NCBI GenBank assembly: GCA_028551475.1
Contig: CM052356.1
Location: forward strand, 28,609,884 to 28,673,883
Source: Casuarina equisetifolia
Lineage: Eukaryota > Streptophyta > Magnoliopsida > Fagales > Casuarinaceae
Direction of reading: 5' to 3'
DNA length: 64,000 bases
How positions within the stretch are numbered: position 1 is the stretch's first letter; the number at the start of each line of letters is the position of its first letter. This document shows positions 34,267 through 44,200 of this stretch, one piece after another. Below the pieces are notes generated by a model. The model saw nothing but the letters and a program-made list of their open reading frames with translations, was not told where the DNA came from and searched no databases. A program made the position numbers and the translations under genes.

Positions 34267-34791
34267 TCAGGCCGAATCAAGCCGCAACAACCGGCGCAAG
34301 TTGGTGGTGGCCGAGCCGGTTTCCTTCCCCAGGAATCCAGGCACCGGGAGAGAACTCGGCGGCGGCGACGCAAAGAAGTTCGATCCGGCGTAGATTCCGT
34401 CGGCGACCTTGAACTCCAACACCCTAATCTGCTTCTGCACCGTCTCCGGGTCAGGACCAAGTCGGTCCGTGGACCCCAACGCTAAATCCAAATCTACGTT
34501 GTCGTTAATGCAATCCTTCCTCGTCTGTAGCAACTTCTCACCACGCTTCAGAATCTTCACCTGGCCCATAACCAGGTTTCTAGCCGAAACCCTTGCCATC
34601 AAGGACTGATCTCCTCGATCTCTGTCTAGGATTTTCGATTGTACCCCCGCCGGACCTCGCTTCCGGCGGCGTCCAGTACTAGGATTAGAAGTAGGGTTTC
34701 GGCCAGGCTCAAGAGAAGTGTTTAGGGGTAGGGCTCCACGGCGAAGCCCACCCTGTAAGCAGGTGTGAGAACGAAGAATCATAGTTCCCAT
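34267..34791 (-). CDS. PNRC-motif small protein (possible mRNA-decapping cofactor)
   Basis: Single-exon 174-residue protein, GC-richer than its surroundings. The N terminus MGTMILRSHTCL resembles the MGTEVLRPQDCL start of a plant-specific family. The middle is basic (GRRRKRG). Then come LVMGQVKILKRGEKL, DRLGPDPETVQKQIRV and the C-terminal YAGSNFFASPPPSSLPVPGF, matching the proline-rich PNRC/EDC1 motif (A-G-x-x-F-x-x-S-P-x-P-x-x-L-P-x-P), and finally NLRRLLRLD. In animals and yeast this motif class binds the decapping machinery; that role here is inference. An upstream in-frame ATG would add 21 hydrophobic residues, but family similarity favours 34791. A TATA box lies about 145 bases upstream. 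Confidence 0.8.
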   Translation of the reverse strand: MGTMILRSHTCLQGGLRRGALPLNTSLEPGRNPTSNPSTGRRRKRGPAGVQSKILDRDRGDQSLMARVSARNLVMGQVKILKRGEKLLQTRKDCINDNVDLDLALGSTDRLGPDPETVQKQIRVLEFKVADGIYAGSNFFASPPPSSLPVPGFLGKETGSATTNLRRLLRLDSA

Positions 34792-34934
34792 TTGCGCCAA
34801 GATCGGGGAAACAAGTACAGAAAAAGAAGGAATAATAGCAACAACAACTAACAAAAAATTCTGATTATTCTCCGTACAGAGACCCTGACCATCTAACCCT
34901 TTACCCCGACTTTACAATGCCTGCTGAGGGCAGG

Positions 34935-34942
34935 TATTTATA
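34935..34942 (-). promoter_or_regulatory. TATA box of the PNRC-like gene
   Basis: On the minus strand this reads TATAAATA within GTCTATAAATACC. It sits about 145 bases before the start codon at 34791, implying a leader of roughly 110 bases. Confidence 0.55.
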
Positions 34943-35163
34943 GACGATCTTAGCAATTGGAATTGATCTAACGGTCGTCTAAAATATTTTGATTTCTTTT
35001 AATTCGAAATATCCGAATACTTACAGTTACCCTATGTGGATGCAAGGCGGCCACGGTAGGATTCGATTGAACAGTCCATGAGGTCGGTTACGTTTCCCGT
35101 GGACAGTTTTGGCCTTGATTTTTATTCAGTTTTACGGATTAGGTTTGCTGGTGGGTGTTGTGT

Positions 35164-35345
35164 TTATTCGGGGAAGGACCAGCCGACCTGAGACGCGTGG
35201 CTATGAAGGTAGATCTCATGTACGCGTGTCATCGGGTCAACGAATTTGGTAGGAGGGTTCGAGCCCGAATCTCTTAATCCGTAAGTCGCCGCCTTGACAA
35301 CGGAGAGTCCGGATGGAATCCCAGCTGGCTTGGATTCAATTGCAC
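35164..35345 (-). mobile_element. tRNA-like segment, possibly a SINE head
   Basis: On the minus strand, TTGTCAAGGCGG (box A-like) is followed about 30 bases later by GGGCTCGAACCC (box B-like), the arrangement of an internal Pol III promoter. The translated frame SVVKAATYGLRDSGSNPP is of the kind commonly produced by tRNA-derived repeats. The T-arm does not pair well, so it is not an intact tRNA. No clear tail or target-site duplication was found. Confidence 0.35.
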
Positions 35346-35359
35346 AGTATGATATCAAA

Positions 35360-36580
35360 ACTTTAAATCCCTAACGCGTGAGAATTTGGATCAAATGGTC
35401 TTCCTCAGAGGCCCATAATAAATAATACGAATATCACTTTTATGTTCCGAGTTTGAATCATGTATGGGAGACGCATGGCAAGGGTTACTTAACATACAAA
35501 TACCATGATGTGGAGCCAAAGTGAAGCCACCACAAAAGTATAGTACAATAATAATTTGTTAATATTAAATATCATACTATATAATAACCACAAACACTTC
35601 ATTCATATCTTGTTCTTAACAAAACTCATGAAATTAAGAGTTACCATTAAACTAAACTTAATGATTTTTAACAATAATTTTAATAATGAACTATCATCTT
35701 GCTATGCTAATACTAAATAAAAGAATATGAATAAATTCATAAATTAAATATTGATAATAAGTATACACATTGTACGATAGACTCCAATTCACATTGTCCC
35801 TTCAATAAATCTTATGAAAGTGAGGTTTGTCATTGCATTACACCATATAGTTGCAATAATAAACTTAATTGCCATCTACTATCTTCCTTTAATAATAACA
35901 AAGTTCTCTTTCACCTTCTATATTGCTTAAGATGAAAAGAAAGCGAAAAGTAAATTAAAATAGTTTAATTCATAATTTATCTACAACAATGCCTCTAAAG
36001 CTATGATTTTTTTATGTCCTTAATCTCACGTTTTAGACCCTCTCTTGTTGATAAGCATAGTGGAAATTTTGAATATAAAAAGGAACCTCACTAATCATCA
36101 CAATAAATTAATGTTTTAAGATAAAATTTGAGCTTACAACAAGTGATATCATAACAAATTAATGACCTAATTTGGTGACCAACATCCCAAGCCAAAGGAG
36201 GTTAGTCGGAGAGCAGGGACAACATAGATTTGAGTGGAAGAAAATTATCATTATAATTTATATTTTTTCTCACATTAAGAAAGATAGTGAAGGATCTTGA
36301 CCATATAAAGATTTGGCTATTACTCCCATTAAATTAACCTTTTAGGATAGAATTATGATCCTAGGGTCACTATGTCTTTTACCTTTTTTTTTTTTTCAAA
36401 TTTTAGAACGAATTTTCTAGCAAAAAAAAAAAATTCAACGTATGATTTATCTATCACAATGTTTTAAAATACATATTTATTTATTTATTTATTTCTTAGT
36501 TCTTTAAACAATTTTGTTACAATAAACTTCAGCATAATTACGAAATTGCCACGAGTCATATACTCAGTTTTCTTCCCCAT
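35360..36580. other. AT-rich spacer
   Basis: Strongly AT-rich with short interrupted frames, long A and T runs and a short TATT repeat near 36478. Nothing coding was recognised. The final part should include the promoter of the bS6 gene. Confidence 0.55.
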
Positions 36581-36946
36581 TTTTTTCTCACTCGAAGTCG
36601 AGAACTGCGACTCCAAACACAGCTCTCCGCCGTCTCCACTGTCGTCGTTACGCCAGCCGTCTCCGAACCAAGTCCCTGTTACGGCTAGTGAAATTGATCC
36701 CGGTGCTTAAATTGTACGCGTTTGCGCACCTTGTATTCTGAAGCGTTCTATATTAGTTGATTTTTTGATTTTTTGTGTGTGTTTATCAAGAACTTTTAGA
36801 TTCGGGATGAGTTTCATTTGGTTGAGTTTCTTCTTGATTTTTTTTCCCCTTCAGATTCTGGACTTCAGTTGGTTGATTAATTATTACCTGACCATTTTGA
36901 GGCAGTGTAAAGAACCGGTGGAGCTGCTCAAGGGGCAGAAGAGAAA

Positions 36947-39874
36947 ATGCCTCTTTATGATTGTGTGCTATTGTTGAAACCTCATGTGAAGAAGGAGGCC
37001 GTGATGGACTTGGTCGCCCGAGTGGGAAAACACGTTTGCAGAAGAAATGGTGTTCTCACTGATATAAAGTCCTTTGGCGCTATTCAGTTGGGTTATGGTA
37101 TTAAAAAGCTTGACGGGAGATACTTCCAGGTAACATCTTGTTACTAATTTCGCTGCTTCTATTATTTTTTGGGGTTTTGATTTGGTAGTGGTTTATGTAT
37201 TTTGGTTTCTTGGTGCATTATGAGAGGGTCAGTTGGTGTATTTGGTAATTGGCTTGTGATTTGTTCCCTTAGTGGTTGGATGCAGCTGTTCATGTAAGTT
37301 TATGCTTAAGGTGCTAGATTTATTTGTAGTTACCAAATGCATAAAAGATGATATATGGTGAAAAATAATTGTGTTACGTTCCCCCTACAGTGCTAAATTG
37401 ACTAATGGACATTTATGATATTATGAGCTCAATGGAAATCTGACATTGAGAGCTGCAGCAAAATATGATTTTGAACTATTAGGTCTTCGAACCAGAGGGA
37501 GTGAATGTTGGAAGAATGACATGAAACTGAAAATCTTCTAAACAATGTCTTAGTGCCCCAATCATTGCATCTGCCCGGTTACCTTCCATAAACTCGCTAA
37601 ATATAGTCCAGGTGTCTGTGGAGAGTTATGAGGTTGCTAACCAAAAACAAATTTGAGATTTACCGATGTTTTATGGTGTTTATACCGAGAGCTTTGAACT
37701 GGTTTTTGGTCTGAATTAATCACCACTACTTGAGAAATTATTGTTTCCAGTCAATGGTAACATGATTTAATTCTATATTTCTTTGAACCAAAAACCAGGG
37801 GGCCTTTGTACCATATAGGAGTTGAACACCTATGTCTAACATCACATCATAAAATATCTTAATATTCCGTCTGAATAACCAATTGATACAGGGTTATGTG
37901 ATAAATCTGTGCACCTATGGAGTCAGTGTAAGTTGAGAAACACAAGAGATGGGGGAGAGATTAAGAGACAATGATCGAAAGATACTTGATATTGTTAGAG
38001 ACACCTGAGCAACCTATTCATTTCTTCGTGTGGAAACCATGAATCAATGATTTCATCTGTGGCCATTAGTTTTTTCGGCTAAATTTATGAAAATAGTAGT
38101 AACTTAACATTCATTGATGTTAAAAGTTGGACTTTGCACTGCTTCTAGTTTATACCCTTTTTCATGTATTCTTTGCTTTAGATTTGGACTATGAACAAGA
38201 AAAAAAGTTTCGCAATTTGTATTACTGTCGTGCCTCAAAATGAATTGTGGGGGTGCAAACAATGCAAGATTTGTGAATGTCAGTGATATCAAGCTTTTCT
38301 TTGTTGCACTTGTCAAGTTGTAATTGGAGATGAAAACTTGTCCTCTACAAGATAAGAAAAGTTTTATGCTAGTTTTTATGATTGAAGCTCCACCATTGTT
38401 AGGGCCTGTAGGAATGTACTGTTACCTCCAGTCACTGGTTGTTTGGATTTCATTAATGCTATCACCATGAAAACTCTTGATAAAATTTGTATGGATGTCA
38501 TCTGGAGCACCACCAAGTAGTGTGAAATGTCTGCTCTTTGTTATCTCTATCGCATGTCCCCACCGAAAAGTAATAGAAGAATTAGCAATGTCTGTATTAC
38601 TCTTACAAAATGACAACTGTCCCCGGGCCTAATGCACCTTGAATCTCCAACTCTTTTAAGTTGGCATGATTGATATGTTCCAGAGGTTCTTCTTCCCGCT
38701 TACCTTTTCTTTTGGGTTTGCATTATCGTCATACTCAAAGCACTTGGTTGTATCCGGGATGTGCATGCCTTGCTGAGTACTTCTTAAAAGGCACGTAGCT
38801 GCTGGGGAGAAAAAAAGGGATTTTACATTCTGAATTGACCATTTTCTGAGTGATTTTTTTCATTCGCTGTGGATTGTGTGGTATGATTTAGGATTGTTAT
38901 CAACATTTGTTGCATTTTCTTTGCACGCCTGAAATGAGCCTTGCGTCCAAAAGGGTGAGTACAAACCCCTTTACTAATAGTTGTGTTTATTGGGGAATTT
39001 CTACGGATAGTCCATAGCTGACTAGACGTTCCATGTTTGTGAAACAATCTTGGAAGCTATTTTCCAGGCAATAGGCTTATTCTACTAATTTGAGCTATTC
39101 TTTCTGAAAAATTAGACATACTGAAATCAGGAATAAAATAACTCTGGGGAAGCATTTTTTTTCTATTCTACTTGTGAGAGGAAAACATCAGAATGTAAGA
39201 AAACTTGGTTGCATTTTTTGTTGCTTTCTCTGGCTAAATTTTGCCATTGTTAAGCTGGTTTAACTTAGCAAGACACTTTTAAGAAACTTCCTAAACCGTT
39301 GGCTTTAATCTTTAGCATCGTACATTGAAATCTTTGGGTGACTACATATCTTATCTTTCAAGGACTTGAAAGAAATTGAAGTGCGAAGTTACTTGAATCA
39401 TCTGCTTTTCTGTTTATTATACTGGTTTATATGTTTTACTCTGAAATGGTCCACGGCCACCTATTTTATCCTTGAAGTTCATTATAGTTTACCTATTTAA
39501 CGAGGAGAAGCCCAATTAAATCTCAAACATTTTATGAAAATGGGTAAACGAGTGTACTTTTGCTTGTTCTGTACATGCTACAGGGCCAACTGATGCAGAT
39601 GTCAATGATGGCTACACCCAACATCAACAAAGAGCTGCATTACCTGAACAAGGAGGACAGCCTTCTGCGTTGGCTTTTAGTTAAACAGCGTGACACAAAA
39701 TATGGGCTGGAATTTCTTGCAACAGATGATGGGAAGGGTGAGCTCGGTAAATTCTCACGGAGCAAGATATTTGATGATGAGGGCTTTGATAATGACAACG
39801 ATGACGACGATGACGATGATGACGATGATGATAAAGAATATGAGGTGGACCAAGAGGACGACAAAGAGAAGTGA
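36947..39874 (+). CDS. Organellar (mitochondrial-type) ribosomal protein bS6
   Basis: Small-subunit ribosomal protein of the bacterial S6 family, RNA-binding, probably in the mitochondrial ribosome as for Arabidopsis At3g18760. Two exons, 36947-37129 and 39584-39874, joined in phase 0, give 157 residues. The S6 fold covers about residues 1-100 (MPLYDCVLLLKPHV, GVLTDIKSFGAIQLGYGIKK, QMSMMATPNINKELHYLNKE, LLRWLLVKQRD). The C terminus is an acidic tail with 11 consecutive Asp residues encoded by a GAY-rich run, then KEYEVDQEDDKEK. There is no N-terminal extension before the S6 fold, so any targeting signal must be internal, as in the plant homologue. The intron is unusually long (2454 bases) for so small a gene and holds no recognised gene. 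Confidence 0.92.
38953..38993 (+). repeat. About 39-bp dispersed repeat, copy 1 (in the bS6 intron)
   Basis: GGTGAGTACAAACCCCTTTA and the following TAATAGTTGTGTTT recur at about 40027-40066, 150 bases after the bS6 stop, with roughly four differences. Confidence 0.75.
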
Positions 39875-40900
39875 GGATCATGGAATTATCTGGCGCACTA
39901 TAAGCAGGGTGATCCATTGGCATTTTATTTAAACTCCAAGATGTATGTTAGTTATGTAGGGCCATCGGGTTTTAATAATATGACACCAATTTTGGGTATA
40001 TATGCTTGTCAAAATGCATTAGCTCTGGTGAGTACAAACTCCTTTAGTAATAGTTGTGTTTGTTAGAATCAAAGTCCCTGCTACTTTCTTGTCATAACTT
40101 TGGGGTGTCCACATTCTAAGTGGTACGATAACTTGGCAAGTTGCAACCTGTTTGGGAAACCTGGGATGCCATTATTGTCATTGAATGGTGACGTCCACTA
40201 GACAACTACTTCTCCCCACTTGCACTACCAGGCCATTATTGGAAGTTTGATTGATTGATTATGTAGATAAGGATTAGAACACCAGGTCCAGGGTATGGGT
40301 CACTCTACCATTGCTTTTGTGATGGAGAAGGAATAGCCAATGATGGAGTAACATCATGCAAAAAGGATAAGACAGGACCACGTGAATCGACTAATGAGAT
40401 CTACAGATACAAGGGAAGAACAATTTCACACTCTTAGATATTAACAATGTTTGACAACCTAATTACATGAAAAGCTGGGACAGGTTTTGGAAACGCACAA
40501 GTAGTCGAAGGCTTGACCAGGTTGGTGAAGCCGTTGAACAAGGTGCTTTCCCTGACCCATAAAATAAGTTATCAGTGTTGATTATTGGGTATCCTAGCAT
40601 CAGCCATGGACCTACATGTTAAGCAACGTCTCCTTTAAGCCACTTTCCTTTTCTATAGATGATGGAACAGGCTCCAAGTTCCAAGTTCCATTTTTTTATC
40701 TCTCCTACACATTTTCAACCGTTGGATCATCCTACCCTCTATGCTCGAACACATCATGACCGTGATTCTTTTAGATTCAGAAATACAATAACCAGAGTGG
40801 CTGAAACCCGTCGAGATCGCGACGGGCACATTGCGCCAATCGCTTTTCTCTTCTGGAAAGTCGACAAATTGGCCGACATGCCATAGTGAGGGTTACATCT
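39875..40900. other. Spacer between bS6 and the EDR2-like gene
   Basis: The 3' UTR of bS6 and upstream DNA of the next gene. Overlapping short frames occur on both strands at 40660-41080 because the DNA is less AT-rich there, but none shows a domain. Confidence 0.5.
40027..40066 (+). repeat. About 39-bp dispersed repeat, copy 2 (downstream of bS6)
   Basis: Partner of 38953-38993 in direct orientation, lying in the 3' UTR or just beyond it. Confidence 0.75.
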
Positions 40901-40914
40901 GCAGAGCCGTCCAA

Positions 40915-41024
40915 CACGTGGCTGTCTTTCCGCCGTACCAAGATTTGATCTTGCCGCCTCCTCCACGTGGCAACCACCCATTTCTGAAACCAAGATTCGT
41001 CCTCTGCCACCCAGCGTGACGTGG
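40915..41024 (+). promoter_or_regulatory. Cluster of three ACGTGG (G-box/ABRE-like) motifs
   Basis: CACGTGG at 40915-40921, CCACGTGG at 40963-40970 and GACGTGG at 41018-41024 lie 215-325 bases before the EDR2-like start codon. ACGTG cores bind bZIP and bHLH factors, and ABRE-type cores mediate ABA responses; whether these act here is inference. Another CCACGTG lies near 40379. Confidence 0.5.
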
Positions 41025-41159
41025 ACTTTGAAAAGTCCTTTACCGGTACCCTTTCTGTCGACGTTGGTGGGACCCGTCAAGAAGCAAAGAATGTAGTTGG
41101 GCCCACGTTGATGGGACCCGCAAATGTAATTAAACTACTAACATTTAATTAACTAAATT

Positions 41160-41167
41160 TATATAAG
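41160..41167 (+). promoter_or_regulatory. TATA box of the EDR2-like gene
   Basis: TATATAAG lies about 75 bases before the start codon at 41238, giving a short leader of about 45 bases. Confidence 0.5.
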
Positions 41168-41237
41168 AATATTTACAAGACAGAGAAAACTCTGAATTTG
41201 TTAATTTTGAATTAATCGATATTCTTATGGAAATTTG

Positions 41238-44200
41238 ATGGCAAAAACGTTGTCGAAATTTGCTAGAAAATCGAAGGGGTCTGCGGTCATCGTTTTCCCG
41301 GCGGATCCGTCCCAAACCGAGTCTTGGAGCTCGCATGCAAGCAGCGTGACCAGGACGATGGAGACGACGCTGTTGGGGAAGAGTGGGAGCGAGAGTTCCG
41401 AGAAGGAAGGATCAGGGGGATCCGGGGGCGGAGCCGGAGTGTTTGGAGGGTGGGTGTACCATCTGGGCGTGAACTCGATCGGGCATGAGTACTGCCACCT
41501 CAGGTTCCTCTGCATTCGAGGCAAGTACGTCGAGATGTACAAGCGTGATCCCCAGGAAAGCCCCGGCATTGTAAGGGAACCACAGTTTTCTCTCTCTCTT
41601 TTACGCTAAGAATATGTTGTTGGTATCTTGAGCTGTGTGTTTGCTTGTCGGAGCCGGTTATGTTGGTTTCTTAGATAGCTATGAATAGAATGTTGAAGTA
41701 TCAAATACGTGAGCTTGACTTTTGTGGATGGAGTTCACTAATTCATCTACTAATATCTGGTTTGTGTAATTGGCTATATTCCCGATGGAAATTCACGTGG
41801 AGATGCCAGAAAGTTTTCTATTTTCTGAAAATAACCTCAGATAAAAAACAGGGATAATTGGCCACACACTAAACAGAAATAATAGCATATTGAAGCACGG
41901 GTTTTGAAGATGGGAATTTTTTTTTTATACGTTTTGTTCTTTTCTTTCCTGAATAGTTGCAGGAACTTTGTGGATTAAGATTCAAAATATTGAAGAAAGC
42001 GAAATAACAGCTATTGACTTGAGACTTAATTACATGACCGAAGAGGTTGGCAGGAGATTGGTGTGCAATGCCCTTCAAGTTTATAGTAGCCCCAGTTGGA
42101 TAAGTCAGCTGGAAATTGTTGTGTATCAGTGCGGAACTAAGTGGGAAAAAAAAAATCCTATGATAATGTCTACTTAGAGAATTTGCAGTGCATGGTGAGA
42201 CCTTGAAGGTTTGAAATTAGAATGATTATACTGATTGTATCGCCTATGGTGTGAAATTAGTACCAGGGTATCCTGGTTTTAACTTCGGGGCTTTTCCTCA
42301 TAACTCTGCCTGAAGTTGGCAGTAACTTAATTGTATCACTTGTTAAAGATTTGATGACCATGTTGAAAGGAGTGAGATTTTCCGTTGGTTGATGATCCTT
42401 TGTGTTTCAGGGCACTCTTGGTTCCTGAATTGGTTAACAATTCTATGGAGCTAGAAACCCGATCCCACTGAACCTTGAGAAGGATGAGTTTTGTTACGAA
42501 CAAGTTGGTGTAAAAAGAGAGAAAAAAAAATCAGACCAAGGAAAATTCTTGTCCTTGAAAAATATCTGAGATTGTGATTACCCTGCAAAGAGGTTGCGTT
42601 TTGTTTAGGGTTCAGTTAGGAAGTCATGTGTTGCTTTAGTTTCCTTCTGTGGCTTGTGTGTTTTTGCAATTGGTTATACCTTTGTAGAGTAGTTGTTTAC
42701 TTTCTTTCTTTCTTTCTTTTTTCTCTCCTTATTAGAATCCCCTCTGTATAAGCTTTTGAGTCCTTTTTAAACAGTTGTGGGTTGCTTAGGTATGATCATG
42801 AACTTAACGAGGTTGTACATGTGTAAAATAGAAGAAGACCATCATAACATCTGAGAATAGAATCATAATTGAGGATGTAGGTTTATTTTATAAGATCGGT
42901 GTAGTGTCATACATAATATTTTCTTCTTCAACTTTTTCTTATAATTGAAGTTTGAACATTATGCTCAACATATTCTCGGTGCAGAAGCCCATTAGGAGGG
43001 GTGTTGCAGGGCCCACACTAATGATAGAGGAGCAAGGGCGTCGGAAGGTCAATCATGGGGTAAGGCCCTAGTAAATTTATTTGTCATCTCTGAGTTAGTA
43101 ATTTATGGGTTGTCATCTTGTAATTTTTTGTTCTGTTATATTTATTTCTTTCAGTTGTTCTCACCCACAAAGAACGTTTGGAGTTATTTGATTATTTACT
43201 ATTTTTGAGAAGGAAAGGAAAGAAGAATTTTTGTGCTAAGGCTGTTCCTTTTTGTTAGGATGTCTATGTTTTAAGGTTTTACAGTCGGCTGGATCAGGCA
43301 AAGAAGGGAGAAGTAAGTTTGTAGTCTCAAATTATTCAGACTGAAAACTATTACCTACGAATTCATACTTCAAAAAGAAGTCATAATTGGCTACGTTCTT
43401 TCTGTTTTGGAATTACTAGCTATTGACACTGGACTTTTTTCCCCTTCAAGATTGCTTGTGCTACAGCTGGAGAAGCCAGAAAATGGGTGGAGGCCTTTGA
43501 TCATGCCAAGCAACAGGTAAAAGAAAATCAGTTAGAATGTTGTGACTATTGTAGGAAAAAAAAAATGTTTTGCAATCCCTGGAAGGATTTTCTTGAGCAA
43601 TTTCAGCTGCAATCAAGTCAGTGGTTTTCCTTCTTTTCTGAGCCAAAAATGAATGTCATGGTTGGTCCTTGTGACAGCTAAGTCAAACTTGTTAAAGTAT
43701 TGATAATGTTGTGTAGCACTAAATTAACTTTTGCTGGGTTGACCAAATATTTTCTTCTCTTCATTTTTCTGAATGATTGCTTTTGACAGGCTGAGTATGA
43801 GCTTTCAAGAGGAGGTAGTGCGAGAAACAAACTGAACATGGAGACTGAGTATGCTTATTTTTCTGGAATGATCATACAGTTTTCCTAAGTACTTAGGTTG
43901 AGTTTATTTTCAGACAGGTCTTTGAACCATTTAAGTGAGATTGAGGAAACTACATGCTGATTCCAAAAGAAGATTGCTCCGTTAAAATGCAAAACAAACT
44001 CCTTATGAAGGGATTTTTCCATAATCATAAGCAATGTGTAATTCTGAATTTAATATAGCCAAAGGTTTGTGTGCACTTTTTCTGTTGGTTTCATCTGATG
44101 CTTGTACCATCACGTAGTTGTGCTAAATGCATGTATACCTTACAATAGCATGAGTTGTTTTTCATCGCATAAATTCAACCCTGCTTTCACATATTAAACT

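Noticed and set aside
34089..34460. 123-codon minus-strand frame rich in Arg
   Set aside because: It overlaps the PNRC-like gene in another frame, and its composition is explained by reading GC-rich coding DNA out of frame.
35230..35320. Possible tRNA gene
   Set aside because: A- and B-box-like motifs exist, but the T-stem and acceptor stem do not pair.
37130..39583. A gene inside the long bS6 intron
   Set aside because: All frames on both strands are short, and no domain or splice chain could be built.
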